Below, one piece after another: positions 1 through 12,867 of a stretch of 64,000 nt of DNA. The translations under genes and the position numbers were made by a program. The stretch is from Welwitschia mirabilis (taxonomy: Eukaryota > Gnetophyta > Gnetopsida > Welwitschiales): NCBI GenBank assembly GCA_051453625.1, contig JBOZIK010000001.1, positions 176,799,870 through 176,863,869 of the forward strand, written 5' to 3'. The notes beneath the pieces were generated by a model. The model ran no database searches. It saw only the letters and a program-made list of their open reading frames with translations, and had not been told where the DNA came from. How positions within the stretch are numbered: position 1 is the first letter of the stretch; every line of letters begins with the position of its first letter.

Positions 1-1944
1 TTATAGCTTTTATATCATAGTATTTAAGTTGTAGTAGTAAAAATAATTACAGAATTTCTACTATTATTTATTTTTAGCATTACTATGGCTTAGGTCATAA
101 TTTCATACATACATATTGGGTGAATTCATTTTGAAAATATTATTTTCAAAATAAATAAATTATTACTATTATTGGTTAATGATAGTATATATGTTGGAGT
201 AATTAAAAAATATGGCACTACTTAGTATTTTGCCATAATAAATCAAACAAGGAATAAAAATGACGAACTATTGTACATTGTGCCATTATAAATTCATGGC
301 ATTGATGTTTGTTTTGTCATAGCAATTTTACTATATTATAATAATGTTTTATATTGTTTTATAAGAGAAAACTAATGATGATAATATTATTTGTGGTGCT
401 ATAATATATTTATGTTTTGTATCCACTATTATGATACTATTTAGTATTTTTCCATAATAATTAAAAACATTTCCTGTGTGTCCAAGCCATACAAAATTTA
501 AAATAGCTAAAACAAATGGTGACTATGATACATTTACTACCATTATAGTTTTATAGCATAGCTCTTTATGATGTCATAGTATTTTTACTACTACTGGAAT
601 GTTTATTAGCACCATGATTCCCAAATTTTTATGCACTTATTTATAGTTATATTTGATATTCGATGGAATTATATTTATGATGTTGTTAATTACAATAAAG
701 TCATTCTGTTTTTATGGTTACATGGATTGTATTTTCTTGTTTTAATAAAAATAATCAATTCCATAGAGATTTCATAGTTTACATTACTATCTCCTTATTG
801 CATGCTCTATTATGTCTCTTTTCTTCATCTCTCCCTTGTGCATTTTATCTAGATCTTGAAAATAAAGGCCATCTTTATGTTGTTCACTAGACTTTTCTTA
901 TAGCAAAGTAGTAAAGAGATTAGCCCAATTCTATAATGTTTCTTATTATTTTTACATGTAAGTTTGTTTATTCTTCTTATATATTGTCCTAAAACATAAA
1001 TAGGACCTTGTTTAAATAAGATGCTCTTATTATTTTTCCCTAGAAATAACCTTGAAATTAAGGCTGATAACCTTGTTTTAGTTTTCTTACATTTTGTGTT
1101 AACTTCTTATTCTTCTTTATTTGGCTTTTTATTTGTATTTTTTAGGTTTTAGTATAGTTTTTAGTAAATCATTTTATAGAAGAAACACTTTAGTATTAGA
1201 TATATTTAACACAAGAAACATGAAATAGTATTGTCTTCTAGGAATGTTACAAGATCTTATGACTAAGTAATACTGGCTATAGGCTTCTCTTTTCTTAGAA
1301 AATGTATAAGCCATTACAAGCATTTACCTTTATAGGTATTTAAACTAGGTTGTAAACGTTTCCATTAACTATGTAAATTTTTTCCTTGATAAGCTTTCTT
1401 CTAAATCAAAATAATGGAAGAAATGATGATCATCTTTTGCTAGTAGGCTTATTAGTGAGGATAACAAAAAAGAAAAAAAAATTCAAAAGATATGTAAAGG
1501 GCATATTCAACAAAAAAGTTATATATGTAATATATAGGAAAAAAATGGTAATCATTTATTATTAATAGGGTAATAGTATTTTTAAAAGTTAAGAAAAGGT
1601 TATCTTTCCATACATCTTACTAAAAATACAAAAGAACAAAGGAGACTTTAACAAAAATAGACCATTAGAATGCTCTTTAAGCATATACATAGCTTGCTCT
1701 AGCACAACATAGCCAAAGCCATATATAGACTAGATGTATTATAGTAGCATTAGTACTAAATAAAAAAAAAGAAATTTATCAGTATAGGTAGTTCCAAAAT
1801 AGTAATATGAATCGACTAGTTGTATTTTACATGCTATATCTCTACCAAATGTAAGCCTCCCCAAATATCTTATGTCTTATCATTTTTTTCCCCAAAAGAT
1901 TGACATGCATTTTTAGACTTTACAAACATAAAAGTAGTAGCAAA
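1..1944. repeat. AT-rich upstream region of CACTA copy A with subterminal-like motifs
   Basis: No coding region is visible. The first 600 bases carry recurring short motifs in both orientations, such as TATGGCA and TGCCATAA (about 212-240, 281-300), TCATAGTATTT near 15-25 and again near 572-582, and CCATAATAA near 233 and 453. Such clustered inverted motifs are typical of the subterminal transposase-binding regions of CACTA elements, and a CACTA transposase gene follows on the same strand. I cannot place a CACTA terminus here; it may lie left of the window. From 600 to 1944 I see only AT-rich sequence. Confidence 0.35.
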
Positions 1945-4900
1945 ATGGATTATACTTGGATGTCATATTGTAGGTATGTTCCTGCTAATTATTCATATAA
2001 ATCATATATAATAATTTATAGATTTTTAAATAAGTAATATCAATCTAAATAATGTTGTCTTCTGATGTCATTTATTATGGAGTCTTATGAGTATAAAGAG
2101 GGAGTAAATTTCTTTATTAATTATGCTTGTGGATATTCCTATTCCTCTCATTTCATATGTTATTCATGTAGAAACTGACAAAATGGAAGTGGTTAAATGG
2201 CATTTGAAACTATAAGAAAGTGCCTTATTATTTATGAAATTAACCAACTATGCANNNNNNNNNNNNNNNNNNNNNNNNNNNNNNNNNNNNNNNNNNNNNN
2301 NNNNNNNNNNNNNNNNNNNNNNNNNNNNNNNNNNNNNNNNNNNNNNNNNNNNNNTTATTTATGAAATTAACCAACTATGCATAACATGAGTTCCTCATGG
2401 TGAAAGTAGACAAGAAAATATTCATTAAGATGTGTATTTCAAGGAAGTGAAAATAGATATTAACTAAATGATTGACATGCTAAATGATGCATTCACAAAT
2501 AGATAAAATCAAAATGACATAAATGAAAAATAATTATCCAAGATCAAAATGTGCAAAGAAAGAAGAAAGAAATGTTATATTTTCAAGAGATTCTTTTAAA
2601 AGCTAAGGAGCCAATATATGAAGGATGTCCTAAAAAGTATACAAAGTGTTTTATATTATTTGGATTATATAATATAAAAGTAAAACATGGTTCAACAAAT
2701 GCTAGTTTTTTAGAGGTATTAGATATTTTGAAATGGTTGCATTCAAAAGGCAATATGCTACTAAAGAATGTGCATTCTACTGAGAAGATGATAAATGCCT
2801 TGGAAATGGACTATGAAATGATACATTCATACCTAAATGATTGCATATTATATTAGGAGGACCATGTAAATAAATCCAAGTGTTCTACTTGTGGGGAATT
2901 AAAATGAAAAAGGGAAGGAACATAAGTAGTAAAAACATATTATGATATTTTCCTTCACCCTAAGACTGAAGAGGATTTATAGCTAACGTTTATTGCATAT
3001 TGAATTTAGATTAATATAAGAGTTACATGTGCTTTATAAACATGGTCCATAATAGTTAGTTATAACATTATTATTATAATTCTAGCACTCCAACGATTGC
3101 TAATATTTTGAAATGGCATTACAATGTTGCAAGTCAAGATAACACGATAAGACACCTTATTCATTCTTCTAGTTGGAGAAACATTAATAATAGATAGCTT
3201 AATTTGAATACTAACTCAAGAAATATAAGGTTGGATCTTGTAATAGATGGTTTTAATTCATCCACAAGTATGAATAATAGATATACATGTTGGCAGTGTT
3301 CATATGATATATAAATTATCACCATTGATATGCATAAGAAAAGAATTTTATTTACTAAGACATAGAAAACTATGCAATCTTTGATATCTAAACTTATATA
3401 GTTATGAGAAATTGGTTTATAAATCTTTGACTTTCATATAGGAGAAAAATTTACCATGAAATTCATTTTAATGTAGAATATTTATGACTTTCTAGAAAAT
3501 GCATATTTTTCTAGTTGTAAGACTAGAGGGTATTATTCTTGCACTATTTGTGGAGAAGATGCATTTGTAGAGTATATTTCATTAATTAAAAAATAGTTTA
3601 CATGGGGCATAAAAGATTTTTATCTAGGAATCATACATTTAGAAAGTAGAAAAACTAATTTAATGGTATGATGAAAGTTGATAACAATCTAAATTATTTA
3701 AGTAATATTCAAATTTTAAGAAAGGTAGAAAGAATAACATATGATAAGAACTTAAGAAATAAAAGAAAGTGTATAGGTACAGATGATGATTTCAGAGATA
3801 TTCTTGGATAGATAAGAAAGAGGATACTTTATGATATTTCATATTAAAAGATGAGATGACACATTTATATCTTATTCATATCTAATGTTATTAGATAACA
3901 ATATTTTATTGGACTACCTTATTACTTTCATGTGTCTTTATAGGATATGCACATCCGCCATAATTTAGACATGATGCACGTTAAGAAGAATATATAATTA
4001 AACTTGCTTTTAATAGTTTTGAATATTAAAGATAAATAAAAACAAAAGAAAGTCATTTGTAGATGTTAAAGCTAAAAAAACCCTTATGGACATAAATAAA
4101 ATAAAAGAAGACAACGTGGTTATCTTTGGCAAAATATATTCTCATACAAAATGAGAAGTACATATTTTGTTACACATTGCATGACATGAAGGTTTCTATT
4201 AGATTTTCTTCAAATTGGAAATACCCTATATTTTTGAAAGATCTTAATCCTAAAGGATTAAATTCACATGATTATCATGCTCTCATAGAGCATCTATTGC
4301 TAGCATTTTTGAAAAATGCTTTAGTTGATCCAAAAACCTTACATCTTATTATTTGTCAACTTTGTTTATTCTTCAAAGTTTTATACTTAAAGTTGGTTGA
4401 TTTAAATTTTTTAAATTTGATGCAAGAAAAACTTTTACACACATTATGCATATTTGAAAATACATTTTATATTTTTTTTTATAATCATAAAACATTTTGT
4501 AGTTCATCTAGATATATAGTTGTGATGTTGTAAGCCTATTAAACACAAATGGATCTATTCATTTGAAAGGTAAACTAGGTGTAATGTAAAAAGTGATGAA
4601 TGTAAATTTGTAATTTATTTTATGATTAAGTATTAAGATATTACTTATTAAGTAACTTAGAATTATGAATAATTTAAAGGAATATGTTAAAAATGGTGCT
4701 AAACCTAAAGTTTTCATTGTGGAAGTATATGTTCTTGATGAGGCTATCATGTTATGTATGGAGTATATTCCTGTTTTTCTAAATTTTATACTTTTTGAAG
4801 AATAATGTTGAGATGGATGTTGATGAGGAATCATTAAAGGAAGGAAATCATACTACGTAAATCACATGGAGTATGATTAGTACTATAAGTGGGTTTTTCT

Positions 4901-5325
4901 TTCTTATGATGGAATAGATAAATAGATTACATAAGTAATTTTTAAAAAACTATTATTTATTCAAAATAATTAATTTAAAAATTATTTTGAAAAAATTGCA
5001 TGCCTTTAAATAGAAGTTATAATAAGGAGTATATATCAAACAAATATGATGAGAAGGAAAAGAAATGTTTAGCCAATAGAGACATTGATTTCATGTCGTG
5101 GTTGTAAAAGAAGGTAAGATACATTAAATAAGCATTTGAATGTTTTATTATATTCTAGATATCATCTTATACATTTTTTATTTTTTATTTTTTTGGATTC
5201 ATGATCACTTGCATGGCTAATTTTAAATGGAGAAGAAGTGTAATAATACAATTATGAAGGTACTTATTCAAGAGTCTTATTTCTTAGAAAAATCATATAA
5301 TAATTATTATGTTAGAGGATGGGTA
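1945..5325 (+). pseudogene. CACTA (En/Spm) transposase TNP2-like pseudogene, copy A
   Basis: Remnant of the main transposase of a CACTA DNA transposon (TNP2/Transposase_21 family), which acts at the element ends in the nucleus. A likely first exon reads MDYTWMSYCR (1945-1973) and ends at a GTATG donor. EYKEGVNFFINYA follows near 2090. The open stretch 2551-2856 has the family signature GCPKKYTKCFILFGLYNIK and ends NDCILY. Then come a CxxC pair (KSKCSTCGE, about 2873), LDLVIDGFN (3231-3257), HNLDMMHVKKNI (3959-3994), a second open stretch 4126-4533 (KVSIRF, GLNSHDYHALIEHLL) and EYVKNGAKPKVF (about 4680). A donor AAG|GTAAGAT lies at 5111-5119; the matching acceptor is mutated to AA at 5225. Many stops and frameshifts and a 100-N gap make it non-functional. 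Family assignment is firm; exon limits are inferred by comparison with copy B. Confidence 0.88.
2255..2354. other. 100-N gap with duplicated flanks
   Basis: The 27 bases before the gap (2228-2254) are repeated exactly after it (2355-2381). This is best read as one locus whose contig ends were not merged, so the true gap is probably zero or negative in length. It falls in the N-terminal part of the TNP2 pseudogene. Confidence 0.9.
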
Positions 5326-5329
5326 TTTA

Positions 5330-5545
5330 TAATAAGGGCTTTCTCAAAGATATGAAAAGTATGATGAGAAGGTAGTCCTATTTATAGTAGGATGTGAGGG
5401 TATTAGAAGACTCAAGAATATGAAGAGAAACCTTTATGAGATGGAGGTGGTGAAGGTAATGAGGGTTTCATAATGCTTCATCATTACTTTGCTTAGCCAC
5501 TCGGTGATAATAATTCCTCATAATAAATATAAATTATTTATTTAT
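5330..5545 (-). repeat. Gypsy LTR fragment inside CACTA copy A
   Basis: The stretch from the reversed TATA motif CTATTTATAG (5378-5387) to about 5540 matches, in reverse, the promoter part of the G1 gypsy LTR at 12,310-12,450 (shared phrases such as TCAAGAATATGAA, GAGGGTTTCATAA, TTAGCCACT). It interrupts the TNP2 C-terminal region, which can be followed up to about 5325 against copy B. Ends are not sharp and neither LTR terminus is visible. Confidence 0.55.
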
Positions 5546-5784
5546 TCTACCACATGCAATTATTACAATAAGGAATTAAAATGATCAATTACAACAAAGA
5601 GATGCATTAAGAAAATTAAAATGATGATCTATGCATGGACACAATTACAACGTTTAGAGCAAGTATAAAGGATGCTAATTACAAGTAAGTAATTCTACTC
5701 TATTATTGCATTGTGAAATTAGTCATCAAACTAAGTTATATTGGTGTTATAGCAAAAGTGATCTATATTAATGGCTACAAACAT
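5546..5784. other. Unassigned AT-rich spacer
   Basis: No gene seen. The stretch 5705-5745 has weak similarity to the C-terminal part of TNP2 copy B (around 31,890-31,930), so the decayed transposase may resume here after the LTR fragment. I could not confirm this by eye. Confidence 0.3.
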
Positions 5785-6160
5785 CACTAAAACATTTTTA
5801 TGATAGTTTTTAGGTATCTTTATAGTTTACATCATTAATACTTTATGATAGTTATTAGCCATCATAAAAACTGTCATAAAACAAAAAGGTTATGATAGCT
5901 AAATACCATTATAAATAAAAAAAATTATGATGGCTAAAAAATGTCCTAAAAGAAAATTAATAATGATTTTGAATCATGATAAAATACGACTTTATAATGG
6001 CTAAAAATCATCATAAAATAGAAATGTTATGATTTCTTGCAGTCATCATAAAAAGTTAATAATATTAAGTTTATGATGGCTATAAGCCATCTAAAACTCC
6101 AATGGTTCTAAGCCATTAAAAAATTATAAATTTATAATGGTTATGAGCCTTTATAAATTT
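5785..6160 (+). mobile_element. CACTA-type transposon terminus with palindromic subterminal array
   Basis: The stretch opens with CACTA at 5785-5789, followed by repeated, imperfectly palindromic units of about 27 bp of the form TTATGATGGCTA...TAGCCATCATAAA. Units lie near 5842-5868, 5890-5915, 5925-5951, 5992-6018, 6027-6053, 6070-6096 and 6131-6157, with partial units at 5796 and 6099. CACTA termini with subterminal arrays bound by the element's transposase are known in En/Spm elements. CACTA reads inward from the left, so the element body should lie to the right. I did not find the partner end (TAGTG) with the same motif. Confidence 0.6.
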
Positions 6161-9100
6161 AAAATTGAAGATTAAAAAACATCTATGATATTTATGTGTT
6201 TGATACCTATATGAAAATTATAAGTCTAATGGATATAAAACATTAAACATAAAACTAAGTCTTCTTCTAGTGGCATTAGTACATATAAAGAATTATGTAT
6301 ATTATTACTTGGAAGACATGACAGAACAACTTTTAAAACCATTTTTTGGTTTCCATATGAAGATCTAAGATACAAAAATGAATTGATAGTCATATAAATA
6401 AATTTAATGATAGTAAATTCACAATAATACAAAAATGAACACTCTATTTTTCATAGGGAAGAACACACCTAATTACATTTATAAGAAAAATAATGATAAT
6501 TAATAGAAAGAATTTATCAACTAATGTGTATAGGAAGAATTGAATAATAATCATCTCAAACAAATAGTAGATTTCTTTGTCAGTTAATGTAGTAAAAGGA
6601 AGAAGAAGAAATGCAATAACCTATGATATGATAATAGCATCATTTAAGCATACAACACTAATTTTTACTAAAACAAGCTATTTAAGTATAAAAACATAAT
6701 AATTTTCATTGTTATCTAGTACACAAATCCTTATCATATAGGAATATTAGTTTAAAAAACCATTTATTTTGTTAGAAAAATATTTTAGCATTTGTATAGA
6801 GCATTAAGTATTTAATTGTTACAATGTCAATTAAACTAGATAAAACCTAAGGAAGCAAAAAATCATAGGGAAATTACTTATATCTTGAAGATATTTGCCA
6901 AGAAATAAATCAAGTGGATAACATATCCTCCTTAGTTAATAAAGTTTTCTTTAACTAATATTCGTACTCATGATAATATTAGCTGGATAGTATGTCCTAA
7001 GTATTTCTTAAATCTGATGATGGTTTGTACTTAGTTAAGTTTTTATTGTGGTTTTTCTTAGCCTTGTGGGAGGTCAATAATGGAAGTTAAATTAAAACTA
7101 CTGAAGAATTTACAGTAGTTCATAATAAATAAATTTCTAACATAATGGTATAATGATGGTTAGCTAAATATTTCTACATAAGTAAGGATGTTATTATTCC
7201 CCCGGACAAAGAGTAAGTAGATAAGAACTCTAAATAAAGTTTCCTAGCATGATTATATAATCATTCCAGTACTTTAAGCCTTTCTCTAATTAGTGAAATG
7301 AACTTTTGTCAAGTAAGTTTCTCTCCAATTAGTAAAATGGAAGTTCATCAAGTAATTCTTCTATTTGTAAATGAATGCCTACTTTAAGAACATGTTAAGT
7401 GAGTTAGTATATTTCCTATATCATCTACTAGAATTTAGAAAAATACTTTTCAAATAAATATGTAGAATGTGAAGTTCATATATAATATGTAATAATGACT
7501 TCAAACTTTATGAAAAAGAACATCTTGATCCACTATTCATAATGGTGTCCATCAATGTCCTCTTTCTAAATTTTTGTAATTTGTTATCCAATAAATGCAT
7601 ATAGCCTCATATAAGGAGTTATGGAATCAACTGTATAAGCTTCTACTTTGGTTTTTTTAAAAAGGAGTAATACTTATGATAAGCCCTACCCCTCTTCAAT
7701 CTTTTCAATAGATATTGATAATAAAAACTGTGTATATTTTATAGTTTCCATGTTTGAACATTTTTCTTTGGAAAATTCAGTGTTCTAATCCTATCATGTT
7801 GAATTACTTTAGTGACCTAACTTTTCTTGAATTAAGTAGGTATCAAAATCCTAAAGAAAAGTTTTCTTATATGACCTCTAAGCTAATTCTATGAATCCAA
7901 TACCATATTTCAAAACTTATAGCCTATGAATTTATATATTTAAAATAAAAATAATAGGAGCTTTCTAGTTGTGAATTCCTTCAGAATTCTAACTTGTAAT
8001 AAAATTCACCATCTCCATCTCATGAAGTGATGTCTAGAATTTTTTCATACCATAATACTTTCAACAATTATAAATGTAGTCACCTTAGATAGTTATTACA
8101 TGTAATCATAACAAACATAACTTAGTATGAAATGCTACCATAACTAGCATGTATCTAGAAAGATAAATGAAATTTAGCACACCTACTATGTGGAGACTTA
8201 AAAAATAACCTACATGTATAATACCCCACTTAGGTAAGAAAATGTATCATAATGGATTCTTATTTTTTTCTCATACATCTACAACATCATGAATAAGGAA
8301 CTCATCTAAAATTAGAACACATCCTTAAATAGAAATTCCATTTGTCATGTAGTTAATTAATTTAACATGCAATACTTATATCTTGCAAACTTAAGATTTA
8401 CAAAGATAATATGTTTAAATTCGTAACTAATAATTTAAGTTAGTTATAAGTATGTATCACCTCAAAGTAACTTTCTCATAAGGTTACTTTTAAAGTATAA
8501 CATGGGATAGAAGGTACAAGGGATAGAAGGTTTATCTTCACTTTTTAATAGAAATAGCTAATAATAAGCTTCCATTATTGAAAAAATTTACATCTCCATA
8601 TACTTCTAATACATAGCTGAAAATTAACAGATAAATTAGGGCTTCAAAAGACACATTATTCAAGAAAAATAGGACAAAAAGTTAAAATAGGAAAAAGTTT
8701 TACATTTTAATTAAAAATATTTATTAAAAAAAGAAAATAAAGTATAATGTTTTAATAGAATAAATTTCTTTATCTCATTCATATGGTGACGTTTCTCTAA
8801 CTTTTGTAATAAATATAAGCAAGGAATAAAGAAGACTATTCTTTCATCTCTTACACATAACTAGTATCCAGTTCCACTTATACAATGATTAAAAATAGAA
8901 TTTTCAACACTTTTCCTTATTATTTTGAGATTTAAAATGAAAATTTAAAAAATAATATGTGTTTCTAATAGAAATATGCATTTATACTGTCGTTTAAAGG
9001 TACTCTAATCCACTTTAATTATAAGGTCAACTTGTTATAAATGACATCTTGTTTAAGATTAAACCTTAATAGTTTTAGTCAATTTTCAAATGATGATTGG

Positions 9101-9359
9101 TATTTTTCATACTACCTTATAGTATACTTTTAATTCAAGCTTTTATTAAAAAAATATTTTTTAATTTTATTTAAATCATTGATTTCACATTTTACTATAG
9201 CAGTTAAGCAAGAGATAATTGATATTGTATTAAATAAGTAGCATTTTGTTTGTTTTTCATTTAATTATAGTTTTCAAATGACCAAAACATTTTCATTTAA
9301 ACTTGCTAGAATATATATAATCCATCTCTATAAAATAATAATTAAATATAACTTAGAAT
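6161..9359. other. AT-rich region without a recognised gene
   Basis: No recognisable gene or transposon domain. A tandem duplication of about 37 bp lies at 7277-7355. On the minus strand, short open pieces occur near 8241-8330, too weak to call. The small minus-strand open frame at 6226-6432 has no recognisable domain and I do not treat it as a gene. Confidence 0.4.
7277..7355. repeat. Two-copy tandem repeat, about 37 bp
   Basis: TTCTCTAATTAGTGAAATG and what follows is repeated with several changes (TTCTCTCCAATTAGTAAAATG), each copy ending in a TCAAGTAA phrase. It is a simple local duplication. Confidence 0.6.
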
Positions 9360-9442
9360 GCTCCTTAGCCAAATAAATATGCATATTAAACTCTTTCTTA
9401 GCAACCATCCATAACTTAAAGATTAATGATTTGTCACAAAAC
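9330..9442 (-). pseudogene. Exon-like remnant of an unidentified gene
   Basis: An open minus-strand stretch of about 37 codons contains KLWMVAKKEFNMHIYLAKE followed by HSKLYLI and a stop. Its composition is far less lysine/isoleucine/leucine-run-like than random AT-rich frames here. I do not recognise the family. It lies on the same strand as three other open pieces (9797-9916, 10,700-10,822, 11,777-11,852), which may be exons of one decayed gene. Confidence 0.3.
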
Positions 9443-9796
9443 ATAATAATCATTATCTGCATAATTTATCATTGTATATCTATAATTATAAAAACATAAT
9501 ATTCATTTGTAACCTATCACTTTCATTAGATATGTTTAAAAAATGAAAAAATAAAAAAGAAAAGGGATTGTAATAGAAATATCTTTTACTCCTCATGTTC
9601 CTATTTGTTCATTTAGTCATAAAAATGAAAATCTTAAAATGCTTATGCAATAAATCATTACATAACTTATTAACATTTGACATGTAATGGTTGAAATTGT
9701 TTAACTCATTGAAAGAGGTGTAAGGACTTGATTTACATTTCTAACTCATAATCACAAAGAATGTAGTTTGGTTATATAGTTGTATTAATATACCTT

Positions 9797-9916
9797 AGGA
9801 TGTAATGGCAAGCCATCAATCAAAGATTTTTCTACATTAACATCTTGAGCATCTTAAATGACTTTCAACCCCCTCTCTAGAGATGGGTTAATCATGTCTT
9901 GCATTATTATCCCTCA
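9797..9916 (-). pseudogene. Exon-like remnant of an unidentified gene
   Basis: Reading on the minus strand, an open frame of 40 codons with one stop contains NPSLERGLKVI, then the stop, then DAQDVNVEKSLIDGLPLHPK. It is flanked by AG on the upstream side and by GTATATT directly after the last AAG, so it looks like a true exon with splice sites. The product is unknown to me. It could be a host gene piece carried by a transposon or a decayed local gene. Confidence 0.4.
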
Positions 9917-10699
9917 ACAGCTATGATTTTTTCCAATGATTGTATTTTTTAAGTAATTTCCCCTCTTGGATTTATCTAGGTTAATCTTAAGCCTATATAA
10001 ATTTATCTTATTTCTCACTATTTAATACTTATTTTTCACATGTACATGACAATTCTTATCTAACAAAGTAGTCTATTTTATAAGAAATTTATGAGAATTA
10101 ACCACTATATTTAAGAATAATAATAATTGTGATATATTACAATCTACAAATATATGCTATAAGGTCTAATTGTCATAATACTAATTTACTATTACAATAT
10201 TATCTACATATTTGATTTTCAACCTTTTTGATCAACTTACATAATTAAGCTAGGATTAAAAAATTAGTTTGGTTTCAAGGAAGTGATACTGAAAAGTTTC
10301 TAGAAGAATAACTAATTTTAAAGCACATGATTATTTCATGTCTTCATGCTTACAAATACTATTAATAATGCATTCTTAGTTTTCAAAATATTAAAGAGAA
10401 AAAATATCACATAAATATGGTTTATGTCATTGAACTATGCTAATTGTTTAAGATTATACAAGTGGTACATGTGGATTGAAGTATAAACTAATTTATTTAG
10501 AAAACATGTTAATGAAATAATTCAAGAAATGAAGAGGAAAAAAGTGCTCCTTATTACATGAAGCAGTTTTCCATGACATGAATAAAATGACCTGCTTAAT
10601 CCAAATACAAATAAAGGAATCAATACAATAAGAAGCATGCATTGGCAAATAACATGATAAAAAAACATGAAAAAATTAATGCTAGAAAGTTATGAATAA

Positions 10700-10822
10700 T
10701 CTTTCCTAGTCTTTACAAGTTTAAACAACTCTTACTTTCTTTGAACAATAGATCACTTCCTATTGGTAAATCTTTTAGAGAATCAAATATGTCAGAAAAA
10801 TCACATTTCTTCATTAACCTTC
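10700..10822 (-). pseudogene. Exon-like remnant of an unidentified gene
   Basis: A minus-strand open stretch reads MKKCDFSDIF, DSLKDLPIGSDLLFKESKS and then a stop. A possible donor (AAA|GTAAGAG) lies inside its end. No family recognised. It shares strand with the neighbouring exon-like pieces. Confidence 0.3.
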
Positions 10823-11776
10823 AAAATACAAAATTAATTAATAACATCTAAGTTTTATCAATAATGAAAGTATCTCAAAAATGGAATCATTAGAGCTTAG
10901 TGAAGTAGAAAGCACAATTATCCTATATTCTACAAGTTGTGTAGGCTATAATACACATTACAATATAATCAAAATTACAAAAAGATCATAGTATCTATAG
11001 ATGTAACTAATAAAAATATTATAAGTTTTAACATCTAAGAAATTTATGATAGAACTCCACTATTACTATAAACATATAAACTAACTAATTTAATGATTTT
11101 TACAACTCATTTGCAAAAGACTCCCTGTCATACACTAAATGCTTAACATAGTGTCATAAAAAATGTATCGACATGTTCACATTTAAGACTCTTTTGGGAT
11201 AAAACCCATGAATGAATAATAAGTTATAAATATATCTATTATAAATAAAATTACCTTCATTGTCTCAATAACTTATTTAGTGACATGTTGAGTAATATGA
11301 AATGCCTAAATAATTTTATAAGTGACATAAAATTCTTCTTATACAAGGGTATCTAGCTATAGTCAGCATCAATACTACACATGAGATGATTTCAAAAGAG
11401 CAAATAAACTATCACATAATGATAATAATAGCATTTCAATCTATTTATAAAAATTAAATAACTTTCAGACCCTTGTATTTTTCTGGGCTTGGGACTAATA
11501 TTAGAATGTTAAAAGATAATTCTAATGACAGAGTTACCTACACCTGAAGATAATATTAATAAAAGTAATTAAAAAAAGAAATTATTAATATTAATGACTC
11601 ATAGTTTCATAAATAAACAATAGATATTAACATATTAATTTAAATATGGCATTATAAATATTAATGAAACATATGAACTAAAATACATTTCATCATTTTC
11701 AGACATGCAAAACAATATCCCATATAACTAAGACAAACTATGTTCAAACATTGAAAAAATAAATACTTTAGGCTAG

Positions 11777-11852
11777 GCTATAAACCTTGCTACTCCAACA
11801 TCTTGAAGAGTCTCTACCCCTCCAGATTTCTTAAACACACTAGTAGAATCTT
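11777..11852 (-). pseudogene. Exon-like remnant cut by gypsy element G1
   Basis: Minus-strand reading gives VFKKSGGVETLQDVGVARFIA and a stop; a possible donor (AAG|GTTTAT) lies just before the end. The frame is open right up to the start of the G1 LTR at 11,853, as if the LTR had landed in or beside this exon. Product unknown. Confidence 0.35.
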
Positions 11853-12441
11853 TGTCACATCTATAATTTTAAGATTTATTTCGTAACAACTAAATTAAAA
11901 TAATTTTATTATTATAGAGTCTATAAGCTAATGTAGTTGTTTGTATTTATATTCTAGAAAATTTTATGATTAAAAGTTATTCATGTTATATTAGCTATAA
12001 TATTATTTTGTTGTTGTAATCCTTACTAATTATGATCTTGAATGACAAAGTTAGTGGTTCTGATGGTTGGGAATTTAATGGATTGCATTAATATTATTTT
12101 TAGTTATGAAATTATTACATCATATTTTATACTTAAATCTCCAACTAATGTAGATGTTATGTTATGGAGGTGATGTTATATTAAAGATTATGTGTTAAGT
12201 CCCTTTTATCTCTATAAAAACTAAGATATTACTTTTATACTTTTATTATTGTTGCACCTCCTTAGAATTTATACATGATTAAATGTAATGAAATAGAAAG
12301 CATTTTCCTTTAAATATTATTAAAGCACCTAGTGGCTAGGCAAGCCTTTATAAGATGTTATGAAACCCTCATTATTACTATTGGCTTATGACATGTTCTT
12401 TCATATTCTTGAATCCTTTCACTTTACCCATGTCCTCTCAT

Positions 12442-12450
12442 TATAAATAG
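12442..12450 (+). promoter_or_regulatory. LTR TATA box (TATAAATAG)
   Basis: A consensus TATA box in a locally GC-richer stretch (CCATGTCCTCTCATTATAAATAG). The same context occurs at 20,690-20,708 in the 3' LTR (CATAAATAG) and, reversed, at 5378-5387 and 48,781-48,790. It probably sets the transcription start of the element. Confidence 0.6.
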
Positions 12451-12867
12451 GATTCTTCCTTCCTCAAGTAAAGCTTATTTTTTGAAAAGACTTTTCCTTT
12501 AAATCTTGAAGCTTACGAAGTATAGGAGATTTGGAAACTTGGAATATATTCAAAGTCCTCAAACGCCATGATCTGATACAAGCATGGTTCTATTCCTTCT
12601 TCCTTCCTTGTTGGTCTCTTTTTGTATGCATTCCATTATTATGTTTGTGGTTTCTATTTTTTTGTGAATCAAATAAAAACATGTGTGATGCTTGATAAAA
12701 GTATAATCAATCCTTATTCCAAGTCTCAACTCCTACTATTTTCTATACTTGATGTATTTGATAATCTAAATATAAGTTATTCTTGTTATGAGTTGAAACT
12801 TCGTTATTATATCATTATCATACTTCTCTTGATGTTGTGATTTATTATGAACTTATGGTTGTGAGTA

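Noticed and set aside
12622-12840. Plus-strand open frame of 72 codons
   Set aside because: Lies in the G1 5' LTR, is not kept in the 3' LTR copy, and has no domain.
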